Of a DNA stretch of 64,000 bases, positions 35,381-44,618 are shown in pieces. This DNA is from Aliarcobacter sp017996075 (lineage in GTDB: Bacteria > Campylobacterota > Campylobacteria > Campylobacterales > Arcobacteraceae), in the NCBI RefSeq assembly GCF_051062515.1, contig NZ_JAMXEK010000004.1; one strand, 5' to 3'. Both the position numbers and the translations under genes were made by a program. How positions within the stretch are numbered: the first letter of the stretch is position 1; each line of letters begins with the position of its first letter. Below the pieces are notes generated by a model. It saw nothing but the letters and a program-made list of their open reading frames with translations. It had not been told where the DNA came from and ran no database searches.

Positions 35381-36481
35381 ATGAAAAAGATCGACTTTGC
35401 CAACCTTCAACACCAACACAACATTTATAAAGAAGAGATAGAAGAGGCTATTTTAAAAGTAGCACGAGATTGTAACTTTATAATGGGTTCTCAAATAGAT
35501 GAACTTGAAAGAAACCTAGAGAAGTTTACAGGTTCAAAATACGCAATATCTTGCTCAAGTGGAACAGATGCTCTTTTACTTGCTATGATGGCTTTAGATA
35601 TACAACCAGATGATGAAATTATTACAACTCCTTTTACCTTCTTTGCAACAGCAGAAACAATAGCTTTCCTAAAAGCTAAACCAGTTTTCGTTGATATTGA
35701 TGAAAAAACTTATAATATTGACCCATCTAAAATAGAAGAAAAGATTACACCAAAAACTAAAGCTATTATTCCTGTATCTTTATATGGACAACCATGTGAT
35801 ATGGATGAAATAAATCAAATAGCTAAAAACCATAACCTAAAAGTAATTGTTGATGGAGCTCAAAGCTTTGGATCTACTTATAAAGGTATAAGCGACTCAA
35901 ACCTTGGGGATATATCTTGTACCTCTTTCTTCCCTGCAAAACCATTAGGTTGCTATGGTGATGGTGGAGCACTGTTTACTAATGATGAAAAACTTGCAGA
36001 TAAAATAAAATCTCTTAGACTTCATGGACAAAGTATAAGATACCATCATCAATATATTGGTATGGGTGGAAGACTTGATACTATTCAAGCAGCAGTACTT
36101 AATGTAAAACTAAAATACTATGAAAAAGATCTTAAACTAAGACAAGATGTAGCAACTAAATATACAAAAGCTCTAAATGCAAAAAATATAGAAACTCCTT
36201 TCGTAAAAAGTGATAGAACATCTGCTTGGGCACAATACTCAATAAGAGTACAAAATAGAACTGAACTACAAACAAAACTTCAAAACCTAGGAATTCCAAC
36301 AGCAGTACACTACCCAATGCCACTACATGTACAAGAATGCTTTAAATACCTAAACCTAAAAGAAGGAGATTTTCCAATCTCAGAAAAAGTATCAAAAGAG
36401 ATAATGAGCTTACCAATGAATCCATATGTAAGTGATGAAGAAATTGAGTTTATAGCTAATAGTTTAGTAGGTATATTATAA
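35381..36481 (+). CDS. wbpE: UDP-3-keto sugar 3-aminotransferase (WbpE/WlbC-like)
   Basis: A 366-residue PLP enzyme of the DegT/DnrJ/EryC1/StrS family. The cofactor lysine is K187 in SFFPAKPLG, the motif typical of WbpE, and the substrate-phosphate motif SSGTDALLLA is at 59-68. It transfers an amino group from glutamate to the 3-keto group made by the WbpB-type enzyme. TTAGGGAAAAA precedes the ATG and the stop overlaps the next start by one base. Confidence 0.9.
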   Translation: MKKIDFANLQHQHNIYKEEIEEAILKVARDCNFIMGSQIDELERNLEKFTGSKYAISCSSGTDALLLAMMALDIQPDDEIITTPFTFFATAETIAFLKAKPVFVDIDEKTYNIDPSKIEEKITPKTKAIIPVSLYGQPCDMDEINQIAKNHNLKVIVDGAQSFGSTYKGISDSNLGDISCTSFFPAKPLGCYGDGGALFTNDEKLADKIKSLRLHGQSIRYHHQYIGMGGRLDTIQAAVLNVKLKYYEKDLKLRQDVATKYTKALNAKNIETPFVKSDRTSAWAQYSIRVQNRTELQTKLQNLGIPTAVHYPMPLHVQECFKYLNLKEGDFPISEKVSKEIMSLPMNPYVSDEEIEFIANSLVGIL

Positions 36482-37866
36482 TGACTAACATAATACTATG
36501 CGGAGGAAGTGGTACAAGACTTTGGCCAATTAGTCGTACTCTTATGCCAAAACAGTTTGTTAAACTTTTTTCACATAAATCACTATTTCAATTAACAGTA
36601 GAGCGAAATAGTAAACTGTGTAAATCTTCTTTTATAGTTTCAAACTCTGAACAATATTTTTTAGCATTAGATCAATTAGAAGAGCTTAATATTGAGAATA
36701 ACAGATATCTTCTTGAACCAATAGGAAGAAATACTGCACCAGCAATTGCACTTGCTTGTATGCAACTTGATTTTGATGAAATAGTTCTTGTAACTCCAAG
36801 TGACCATCTAATCAAAGATGAAAAAGAGTACGAAAAAGTAATACATAAAGCAAAAGAGTTTGCATCTGAAAATAAACTTGTAACATTTGGAATAACTCCA
36901 ACATTTGCTGAAACTGGATTTGGATATATTGAAACTGTAAATGAATTTGATGTAAAAGCTTTTCATGAAAAACCAAATTATGAAACAGCAACTTTATATT
37001 TAAAAGCTGGAAACTACTACTGGAACTCTGGAATGTTCTGCTTTAAAGCAGGAGTTTTCCTTGATGAACTTAAAACTTACTCACCTGAGATATATGAAAC
37101 TTCAAAAATAGCTTTTGAAAATGCAAATAATACAAACAACCTAATTAGAATAAAACATGAAGATATGGCAAATATTCCTGAGGATAGTATAGATTATGCT
37201 GTTATGGAAAAATCAAATATAGTTAAAGTAATTCCTTCAAATATCTCTTGGAGTGATGTGGGAAGTTTTGATTCACTTTATGAAGAACTTCCTAAGGATG
37301 AAAACAGTAATACTATAAATGATAATCATATATCAATAGATTCTAAAAATAATTTAGTATATGGTGTTGAGCGAAAAATAGCAACTATAGATATAGAAGA
37401 TTTAATTATAATTGATACAGGTGATGCACTTTTAATTTCTAAAAAAGGCTCTAGTCAAAAGGTTAAAAAAGTAGTTGAAAAATTAAAAGAGACAAACTCA
37501 CAACTTCATAATATTCATCTAACAGGTTATAGACCATGGGGAAGCTATACAGTTCTAGAAGAATCAAATGGATATAAAATAAAAAGAATAGAAGTAAACC
37601 CAGGGAAAAGATTATCGCTACAAAAACATTTTCACCGAAGTGAACACTGGATTGTGGTATCAGGAACTGCAACAGTAACTGTAGGAGATGAGAAAAGATT
37701 AGTTAGACCAAATGAGAGTACATATATAAAAGCTGGAGAACTTCATAGACTTGAAAATGAAGGAAAAATACCAGTAGTTTTAATAGAAGCACAAGTTGGT
37801 GAATATACAGGTGAAGATGATATTGTAAGAGTTGAAGATGATTTTAGTAGAGAGTGTAAAAACTAA
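36481..37866 (+). CDS. manC: Mannose-1-phosphate guanylyltransferase / mannose-6-phosphate isomerase
   Basis: A 461-residue bifunctional type II enzyme. The pyrophosphorylase signature CGGSGTRLWPISR is at residues 7-19 with PKQF following, and the C-terminal cupin isomerase domain has RPWGSYTVLE and PGKRLSLQKHFHRSEHW. It makes GDP-mannose, the precursor for the Gmd-dependent branches downstream. Its ATG overlaps the wbpE stop. No phosphomannomutase lies in the window. Confidence 0.93.
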   Translation: MTNIILCGGSGTRLWPISRTLMPKQFVKLFSHKSLFQLTVERNSKLCKSSFIVSNSEQYFLALDQLEELNIENNRYLLEPIGRNTAPAIALACMQLDFDEIVLVTPSDHLIKDEKEYEKVIHKAKEFASENKLVTFGITPTFAETGFGYIETVNEFDVKAFHEKPNYETATLYLKAGNYYWNSGMFCFKAGVFLDELKTYSPEIYETSKIAFENANNTNNLIRIKHEDMANIPEDSIDYAVMEKSNIVKVIPSNISWSDVGSFDSLYEELPKDENSNTINDNHISIDSKNNLVYGVERKIATIDIEDLIIIDTGDALLISKKGSSQKVKKVVEKLKETNSQLHNIHLTGYRPWGSYTVLEESNGYKIKRIEVNPGKRLSLQKHFHRSEHWIVVSGTATVTVGDEKRLVRPNESTYIKAGELHRLENEGKIPVVLIEAQVGEYTGEDDIVRVEDDFSRECKN

Positions 37867-37867
37867 A

Positions 37868-38332
37868 ATGCTTGAGTTAGATAAATTTAAAACTTTAGTT
37901 GATATTGCACCTTTGATTTCTATAGATTTTATTATAAAAAATAAGGAAGATAAAATTCTACTTGGGAAAAGAGTAAATAAACCTGCGAAAGGTTACTATT
38001 TTACTCTAGGTGGAAGAGTATTTAAAAATGAAACTATAAATGAAGCAAAAAAAAGATTATTAAAAGATGAAATTGGATTAAATATCGAAGATTTTAATCC
38101 AAAGTTTATTGGGGTATTTGAACACTTTTACAAAGATAGTTTTGTAGATGATAATATATCAACTCACTATGTAAATCTTGGATATGAGATAGAAGTATTC
38201 CATATCCAAGACTTACCAAAAGCTCAACATAATATTTATGTGTGGTTAAGCAAGGATGAAATTATGAACTCTAAAGAAGTTCATAAATATGTAAAAGATT
38301 ATTTTAAAAACAGTATAGGAGAAAGAATTTAA
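37868..38332 (+). CDS. gmm: GDP-mannose mannosyl hydrolase (Nudix)
   Basis: A 154-residue Nudix protein. The modified Nudix box typical of GDP-mannose hydrolases, beginning GGRVFKNETINEAKKRLL and ending DEIGL, is visible near residues 47-69. It hydrolyses GDP-mannose to GDP and mannose, tuning GDP-sugar levels. I use ATG 37868, one base after the manC stop, giving the usual family length; an upstream in-frame start at 37832 would lie within manC. It overlaps gmd by one base. A NUDIX enzyme of the same type is standard in GDP-fucose clusters. Confidence 0.82.
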   Translation: MLELDKFKTLVDIAPLISIDFIIKNKEDKILLGKRVNKPAKGYYFTLGGRVFKNETINEAKKRLLKDEIGLNIEDFNPKFIGVFEHFYKDSFVDDNISTHYVNLGYEIEVFHIQDLPKAQHNIYVWLSKDEIMNSKEVHKYVKDYFKNSIGERI

Positions 38333-39477
38333 TGGCAAATCAAAAAGTAGCACTAATCACAGGAATCACAGGACAAGATGGAAGTTATCTTGCTGAATTT
38401 CTTTTAAAAAAAGGATATATAGTTCATGGTATTAAAAGAAGAAGTTCTTTGTTTAATACAGATAGAATAGATCATTTATATGAAGATCCTCATGTAGAAA
38501 ATAGAAACTTAATACTTCACTATGGTGATATGACAGACTCTATGAACTTAACTAGAATTATTCAAGAGACACAACCTGATGAAATCTATAATCTAGCAGC
38601 CATGAGTCATGTTCATGTATCGTTTGAAACACCTGAGTATGTAGCAAATGCAGATGGTACTGGAACACTTAGAATTCTTGAAGCCGTAAAACTTTTAGGA
38701 CTTACTAATAAAACAAAAATATATCAAGCAAGTACAAGTGAATTATACGGAAAAGTTCAAGAGACACCTCAAAGTGAAACAACTCCATTTTATCCAAGAA
38801 GCCCTTATGCAGTTGCTAAAATGTATGCTTATTGGATTACAGTAAATTATAGAGAAGCTTATGGTATGTTTGCTTGTAATGGAATCTTATTTAATCATGA
38901 ATCGCCAGTTAGAGGTGAAACATTTGTAACTAGAAAAATTACAAGAGCAGCTTCTAAAATTGCTCTTGGACTTCAAGATAAACTTTATCTTGGGAATTTA
39001 GATGCAAAAAGAGACTGGGGTCATGCAAAAGATTATATAAAAATGATGTGGATGATTCTTCAAGCTGATGAACCAGAAGATTGGGTAATAGCAACTGGGC
39101 AAACTACAACGGTAAGAGACTTTGTAAAATTCTCATTTGCTTATGCTGGAATTAACTTAAGATTTGAAGGTAATGGAGTTAGTGAAGTTGGAATTATTGA
39201 TTCACTAGATTTAAATAAAGCAAAAGATTCAAATATAGATATATCTCACTTAAAGCTAAATCAAACTGTTGTTGCTGTTGATCCTAGATACTTTAGACCA
39301 ACAGAGGTTGATCTTCTTTTAGGAGATCCTTCTAAAGCAGAGAAGAAACTAGGATGGAATAGAGAGTATAATCTTCAAGACCTTGTAAATGATATGATGA
39401 AATCAGATTTAAAACTTATGACAAAAGATGTTTACCTAAAAGATGGTGGATATAAAACTATGAGTTACTATGAATAA
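38332..39477 (+). CDS. gmd: GDP-mannose 4,6-dehydratase
   Basis: A 381-residue SDR enzyme. The NADP-binding motif GITGQDGSYLAEFLL is near residues 10-24, the R-S/S-RR region KRRSSLFNT follows, and the active site has ASTSELYG and YAVAK. It converts GDP-mannose to GDP-4-keto-6-deoxymannose, used both by the GDP-fucose synthase (next gene, 8-base overlap) and by the perosamine aminotransferase at 41919. Confidence 0.95.
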   Translation: MANQKVALITGITGQDGSYLAEFLLKKGYIVHGIKRRSSLFNTDRIDHLYEDPHVENRNLILHYGDMTDSMNLTRIIQETQPDEIYNLAAMSHVHVSFETPEYVANADGTGTLRILEAVKLLGLTNKTKIYQASTSELYGKVQETPQSETTPFYPRSPYAVAKMYAYWITVNYREAYGMFACNGILFNHESPVRGETFVTRKITRAASKIALGLQDKLYLGNLDAKRDWGHAKDYIKMMWMILQADEPEDWVIATGQTTTVRDFVKFSFAYAGINLRFEGNGVSEVGIIDSLDLNKAKDSNIDISHLKLNQTVVAVDPRYFRPTEVDLLLGDPSKAEKKLGWNREYNLQDLVNDMMKSDLKLMTKDVYLKDGGYKTMSYYE

Positions 39478-40591
39478 AAATAGTAAAATTTATGTAGCAG
39501 GACATAAAGGGTTAGTTGGTTCTGCTATTATAAAAAATCTTGTTTCAAAAGGTTATACAAATATAATCACAAGAACTCATAAAGAGCTTGATTTAATAAA
39601 TCAAAAAGCTGTTGAAGAGTTTTTTGAAAAAGAGAAACCAGAATATGTAATCTTAGCTGCTGCAAAAGTTGGTGGAATAATTGCCAATAATACTTACCGT
39701 GCTGATTTTATTTATGAAAACTTACAAATTCAAAATAATGTGATACATCAATCATATGTTCATAAAGTTAAAAAACTTTTATTTTTAGGGAGTACTTGTA
39801 TCTATCCTAAAAATGCTCCTCAACCAATGCCTGAAAATTGTTTATTAACAAGTTCATTAGAGTATACAAATGAACCTTACGCAATTGCAAAAATAGCAGG
39901 TATAAAAATGTGTGAAAGTTATAATATACAATATGGTACAAACTTCATATCTGTAATGCCCACAAATCTATATGGACCAAATGATAACTTTGATTTAGAA
40001 ACTTCTCATGTACTACCTGCACTTATTAGAAAAATACATTTAGCAAAACTTCTAAATGAAGAAAAATATGATGAAGTAATAAAAGATTTAAATGTAAAAA
40101 ATATGGAAGAAGCTATAACTTATCTTAATAAATTCAGTGTGACAAAAGATAGTGTAGAAATATGGGGAAGTGGAAATCCAAGACGAGAATTTCTATATTC
40201 TGAAGATATGGCAGATGCTTGTGTATTTATTATGGAAAATAGAAACTTTGAAGATGTACTAAACCAGCAAGTAGTAAGTAGTAAGTTGCAAGTAGAAAAT
40301 TGCAAAACAACACAAAAAGAACTACCCACTACTCACCACACACTACCAACTGAGGTGCGTAACACGCACATAAACATCGGTACAGGTAAAGATATATCAA
40401 TCAAAGAGTTAGCAGAACTTATAAAAAATATAGTTGGATTTAAAGGTGAACTATATTTTAATACAGAAAAACCAGATGGAACTATGAAAAAACTCACAGA
40501 TGTAAGCAAATTAAATTCACTTGGATGGAAACATAAAGTTGAATTGGAAGATGGAATTAAAACTATGTATGATTGGTATTTAAATAACTAA
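39470..40591 (+). CDS. fcl: GDP-L-fucose synthase, with internal insertion
   Basis: A 373-residue bifunctional epimerase/reductase. Motifs are GHKGLVGSAI (residues 11-20), LGSTCIYPK (106-114) and YAIAK (137-141), all intact. It is longer than the usual about 310-320 residues partly because residues about 264-298 (nucleotides 40259-40363) are an added Gln/Thr/His/Ser-rich stretch with no counterpart in homologues I know, placed just before INIGTGKDIS. A second longer stretch, residues 195-230 (HLAKLLNEEKYDEVIKDL...), is common in this enzyme subfamily. The reading frame is kept, so the enzyme may still work. Confidence 0.88.
   Translation: MNKNSKIYVAGHKGLVGSAIIKNLVSKGYTNIITRTHKELDLINQKAVEEFFEKEKPEYVILAAAKVGGIIANNTYRADFIYENLQIQNNVIHQSYVHKVKKLLFLGSTCIYPKNAPQPMPENCLLTSSLEYTNEPYAIAKIAGIKMCESYNIQYGTNFISVMPTNLYGPNDNFDLETSHVLPALIRKIHLAKLLNEEKYDEVIKDLNVKNMEEAITYLNKFSVTKDSVEIWGSGNPRREFLYSEDMADACVFIMENRNFEDVLNQQVVSSKLQVENCKTTQKELPTTHHTLPTEVRNTHINIGTGKDISIKELAELIKNIVGFKGELYFNTEKPDGTMKKLTDVSKLNSLGWKHKVELEDGIKTMYDWYLNN
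40259..40363 (+). repeat. Low-complexity insertion inside fcl
   Basis: About 105 bases of AGTAGTAAGTAG-like and CACTACTCACCACAC-like sequence, richer in C than its surroundings, with an inner inverted repeat GTGCGTAACACGCAC. The style resembles intergenic filler such as 33755-33789 rather than coding DNA, but length keeps the fcl frame open. Confidence 0.6.
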
Positions 40592-41919
40592 TGATAAATA
40601 AACTAAAATCCCTACAAAACCATCAAGGCTTCATGAAGTATTTCAAAAATACCTCATGGTTATTTGTAGAAAAAATATTAAGAATGATAGTAGGGCTTTT
40701 TGTAGGTATATGGGTAGCTAGATATTTAGGTCCTGAGCAGTTCGGATTATTTAGTTATGCATTGAGTTTTGTTGGACTTTTTAGTGCATTTGCTACTTTA
40801 GGACTTGATGCTATAGTTGTACGAGAATTAGTAAAATTTGAGGAAAAAAAAGAGGAAATAATTGGAACAGCTTTTTGGCTTAAATTTATAGGAGCCGTTA
40901 TTGTAATACTAATTTTATTAATTGCTGTAAATTTTACATCGAATGATAAATACACAAATACACTAGTATTTATAATATCGTCGGCTACTATTTTTCAATC
41001 TTTTAATGTAATAGATTTCTATTTTCAAGCAAAGGTTTTGTCAAAACATGTAGTTTATGCAAATATCATGTCTCTTTTCATAAGTAGCATTATAAAAATT
41101 ACACTTATTTTAAATGAAGCATCACTTGAAGCTTTTGCTTGGGTAGTGTTATTTGATAGTATAGTTTTAGCTCTTGGATACATATATTTTTTTACTAAAC
41201 AAAAAGAAGAATTATTAAAATGGAAGTTTAATATTGACTTAGCTTTAGCTTATTTAAAAATGGGAGCACCCCTTATTTTATCAGACATAATTACATTATT
41301 TATTATGAAGATAGATCAAGTTATGATAAAAGAGTTAAGCAATGTATATGAAGTTGGTATTTATGCAGCATCTGTGAGACTTACAGAGGTTTGGTATATT
41401 ATTGCAATTGTAATTACAAATTCTTTGTTTCCTGCTCTCTTAAATGCAAAAGAAAAATCTGAGGAACTCTTTAGTGAAAGATTTAAGAATTTATTGATTT
41501 TATTGTTTATTATTTCTTTATTATTGTCTATATTCATTCAGTTTCTGTCGTATGATATTGTTGATTTATTGTATGGTAAAGATTTTATTTCAACAGCAAA
41601 TATATTAATAGTACAAATATGGACATCAATATTTGTATTTATTGGTTTTGCTGGTACAAAATGGTTACTAGCACATAATATGCAAAAACAGCAATTTTAT
41701 AGAGCTTTATTTGCTCTAATAGTAAATATAGTATTAAATTATCCATTAATCAAATTATATGGAGGATTAGGTGCAGCTTATGCTACATTGGTATCATGGA
41801 TTGTCGGTGTTTATTTATTTCATTTGTTTGATTCAAAATCAAGAGAGTTGTTTTGGATACAAACAAAAGTCTTAAGTGGATATTTTATTTTTGAAAAATT
41901 TAAAGGAGAAAAAAATTAA
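40591..41919 (+). CDS. wzx: Wzx-type O-unit flippase
   Basis: A 442-residue polytopic protein of the MATE/MOP polysaccharide superfamily, with about 12-13 hydrophobic segments; the N-terminal SWLFVEKILRMIVGLFVGIWVARYLGPEQFG is characteristic (first 20 residues of the match at about 25-44). It flips undecaprenyl-linked oligosaccharide to the periplasm. Its ATG overlaps the fcl stop and its own stop overlaps the perosamine synthase ATG. Presence of Wzx implies Wzy-dependent assembly; no certain Wzy is in the window. Confidence 0.88.
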   Translation: MINKLKSLQNHQGFMKYFKNTSWLFVEKILRMIVGLFVGIWVARYLGPEQFGLFSYALSFVGLFSAFATLGLDAIVVRELVKFEEKKEEIIGTAFWLKFIGAVIVILILLIAVNFTSNDKYTNTLVFIISSATIFQSFNVIDFYFQAKVLSKHVVYANIMSLFISSIIKITLILNEASLEAFAWVVLFDSIVLALGYIYFFTKQKEELLKWKFNIDLALAYLKMGAPLILSDIITLFIMKIDQVMIKELSNVYEVGIYAASVRLTEVWYIIAIVITNSLFPALLNAKEKSEELFSERFKNLLILLFIISLLLSIFIQFLSYDIVDLLYGKDFISTANILIVQIWTSIFVFIGFAGTKWLLAHNMQKQQFYRALFALIVNIVLNYPLIKLYGGLGAAYATLVSWIVGVYLFHLFDSKSRELFWIQTKVLSGYFIFEKFKGEKN

Positions 41920-43010
41920 TGGATTTCATACCAATTTCACAACCAAGTATAGGTCAAAAAGAAATAGAATATGTTACAGATGCTGTCAAATCAGGATGGG
42001 TATCTTCACTTGGAAAATATATCGATATGTTTGAAGAGAAGTTTGCTATTTACTGTGGTACTAAGTATGCAGTAGCAACATCAAATGGAACTACGGCACT
42101 ACATTTAGCTTTAGTAGCTTTAGGAATCACAGCTGAAGATGAAGTGATTATCCCTGATCTTACATTTGTAGCAACTGGTAGTGCAGTCAGATACATAGGT
42201 GCAAAAGTAGTAACAGTAGATGTTGATGAAGATACTCTTTGTATCTCTCCTGAAGCTATCAAAAAAGCTATCACATCAAAAACAAAAGCTATCATCCCCG
42301 TACATCTTTATGGACATCCTGCAAATATGGAAGAGATAAATACAATAGCAAAAGAGCATAATCTTTTTGTGATTGAAGATGCAGCAGAAGCTCATGGAGC
42401 AGAGGTTAATGGCAAAAAAGTTGGCAGTCTAAGCCATACAGGAGTATTTAGCTTTTATGGTAACAAAATCATCACATCAGGCGAGGGTGGAATGATAACA
42501 ACTGACGATGAAGAACTATACAAAAAGATGAGATACTTAAGAGACCACGCAATGAGCAAAGAGAAAAGATATTGGCATACAGAAGTAGGATTTAACTACC
42601 GTATGACAAATCTTCAAGCAGCTCTTGGAGTGGCACAGTTTGAAAGAATAGATGAACTTCTTGAGAAGAAAAAAGAGATATTTGAATGGTATCAAGAAGG
42701 CTTAAAAGATATAAGAGGTATCAGACTTAATCATCAAGCTCCTTGGGCAAAAAATGTTTACTGGATGGTATGTTTAGAGCTAGATGGATATAGCGAATCT
42801 CAAAGAGATGAATTTATCCAAAAACTAAAAGCCAAAAATATCGATAGCAGACCATATTTTTATCCTGTGTCAGATATGCCGATTTATGATAATACAGATA
42901 CTCCTATCACCCATAAAGTATATCAACGAGGTTTAAATTTACCTAGTTATTTTGATATTACAAAAGAGCAAGTAGATTATGTTTGTGAAAATATAAGAAC
43001 AATATTATAA
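41919..43010 (+). CDS. per: GDP-perosamine synthase
   Basis: A 363-residue PLP aminotransferase of the DegT family, closely following Vibrio cholerae RfbE: IPISQPSIGQKE at the start, SNGTTALHLALLALG-like motif near residue 55, and cofactor lysine K183 in FSFYGNKIITSGEGG. It transaminates GDP-4-keto-6-deoxymannose (from Gmd) to GDP-perosamine. The cluster thus splits the Gmd product between fucose and perosamine. Its G+C is slightly higher than its neighbours'. GDP-perosamine would be the natural acceptor for the acyl cassette that follows. Confidence 0.87.
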   Translation: MDFIPISQPSIGQKEIEYVTDAVKSGWVSSLGKYIDMFEEKFAIYCGTKYAVATSNGTTALHLALVALGITAEDEVIIPDLTFVATGSAVRYIGAKVVTVDVDEDTLCISPEAIKKAITSKTKAIIPVHLYGHPANMEEINTIAKEHNLFVIEDAAEAHGAEVNGKKVGSLSHTGVFSFYGNKIITSGEGGMITTDDEELYKKMRYLRDHAMSKEKRYWHTEVGFNYRMTNLQAALGVAQFERIDELLEKKKEIFEWYQEGLKDIRGIRLNHQAPWAKNVYWMVCLELDGYSESQRDEFIQKLKAKNIDSRPYFYPVSDMPIYDNTDTPITHKVYQRGLNLPSYFDITKEQVDYVCENIRTIL

Positions 43011-43019
43011 GGACAGAAA

Positions 43020-43274
43020 ATGCTAATAGAAAAAATAAAAGAAACATATTTAGAAGTATTAAACCAAACTGGTTCAGAACTGTTAGTTCCAGAATTAAGT
43101 GATGATGTTATTTTGTTAGAGAGTGGTTTAGATTCATTAGGATTTGCAATATTGGTTGCTACATTAGAAGAAAAATTAGAGTTTGACCCATTTACAATGA
43201 TGGATGAACCACTTTATCCTTCAACATTTGGTGAGTTTGTTTCAATATATGAGAAAATGAATCCAAATAAATAG
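43020..43274 (+). CDS. Acyl carrier protein
   Basis: An 84-residue acidic protein with the phosphopantetheine site GLDSLGF (S39). It is not the fatty-acid ACP of the core genome but a dedicated copy inside the polysaccharide cluster, followed by an AMP-forming ligase, an SDR and an acyltransferase. AAGGACAG precedes the ATG. It probably carries a short or hydroxylated acyl group for sugar N-acylation. Confidence 0.85.
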   Translation: MLIEKIKETYLEVLNQTGSELLVPELSDDVILLESGLDSLGFAILVATLEEKLEFDPFTMMDEPLYPSTFGEFVSIYEKMNPNK

Positions 43275-43285
43275 AGTTTATAAAA

Positions 43286-44617
43286 ATGAATATTTTAGAT
43301 TACATATCAGATATACCTAATGAAAGGGTTGCATTTATTTCAAAAAATGAAACAGTTCTATACGGTGATTTAAAAAATATTTTTGATAAAAATATAGATA
43401 CTATTAATCAATTAAAAGATTCTTGTATTGTAATAAATGCTAGAAGTAGATTTGAATTTGTAAAACTAATATCTATTTTAGATGGTTTCGTAAAGAGGAT
43501 AGTTTTTTTACCCGAAGATATTGATAAAAGTTTACTTGAAAAATATTATAAAGAGTCAAATGCTAATTTTGAAGTATATTTAGAAAATAATATTTTAAAA
43601 TTAAATATTTTAAATAAAAAAATAGATGATTTATTGAAAGATATTAAAAATACTCAATGGGTAATTCCAACTTCAGGAACTACAAATAATCCAAAATTGG
43701 TTGCACATACATTCGAAAGCCTTTCAAGAACTTCAAAAAAGAATATTGATGTAGGTTCAAAATATATTTGGGGATTAACTTTTGATATTTATAGATTTTC
43801 TGGAATTCAAGTATTTTTACAAGCAATTTCAGGAGGGTCTTCATTAATCATTACTGAATCTAATTACTCTATGAATGAAATAGTTGATTTATTTGTGAAA
43901 AAATCTTGTAATATAATATCTGCAACTCCATCTTTTTGGAGAAAAGTTTTAATGACAAAAGAATCAGGTAATTTAAAATTAAAACGAGCTACATTAGGTG
44001 GTGAAATATCTGACCAATCAATTTTAACAGCACTTAAAAATAAATATGAAAATATTAAAATAACACATATTTATGCTTCAACTGAAGTTGGTGTTGGATT
44101 TGCTGTAACTGATGGATTAGCTGGTTTCCCATATTCATATATTGAAAAAGGTGTGGGAAATATTAAACTTAAAATAGATGATAATTTTTTGCTTTGGATT
44201 AATCCAGGTAAAAAATCACAAGAGTATCTTTCAAATAGTTCAATGTATGATAACAATGGTTTTATAAATACAGGTGATTTGGTAAAAGTTGAAAACAATA
44301 GAGTTTTATTTTTAGGTAGAGAATCAGGCTCTATTAATGTAGGTGGAAATAAAGTTCAACCAGAAGAAGTAGAAGCAAAACTTTTATCTTCAAATTTAAT
44401 TTCAAGTGCTTATGTATATGCTAAAAAAAATCCAATGGTGGGTTCTTTGGTTTGTGCTGATGTTATACCTTTAAACAAAGAAATAGATAAAAATGAATTA
44501 AAAAAACAGATTCTATCTTACTGTAGAGACAATTTAGATAGTTTTAAAATACCAGCTATTTTAAAAATAGTAGATGATTTAGAAATTACCCAAAGTGGTA
44601 AAATAAAGAGAGGTTAA
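43286..44617 (+). CDS. AMP-dependent acyl-ACP/CoA ligase
   Basis: A 443-residue adenylate-forming enzyme. Motifs are the P-loop PTSGTTNNPKLVAHT (about residue 130), IYASTEVGVGF, the hinge TGDLV...FLGRESGSINVGG, and the catalytic lysine near the end in QSGKIKRG. It is shorter than typical ligases (over 500 residues) because the N-terminal subdomain is reduced. Next to an ACP, it most likely loads a carboxylic acid onto that ACP. The following gene starts two bases later. Confidence 0.85.
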   Translation: MNILDYISDIPNERVAFISKNETVLYGDLKNIFDKNIDTINQLKDSCIVINARSRFEFVKLISILDGFVKRIVFLPEDIDKSLLEKYYKESNANFEVYLENNILKLNILNKKIDDLLKDIKNTQWVIPTSGTTNNPKLVAHTFESLSRTSKKNIDVGSKYIWGLTFDIYRFSGIQVFLQAISGGSSLIITESNYSMNEIVDLFVKKSCNIISATPSFWRKVLMTKESGNLKLKRATLGGEISDQSILTALKNKYENIKITHIYASTEVGVGFAVTDGLAGFPYSYIEKGVGNIKLKIDDNFLLWINPGKKSQEYLSNSSMYDNNGFINTGDLVKVENNRVLFLGRESGSINVGGNKVQPEEVEAKLLSSNLISSAYVYAKKNPMVGSLVCADVIPLNKEIDKNELKKQILSYCRDNLDSFKIPAILKIVDDLEITQSGKIKRG

Positions 44618-44618
44618 A

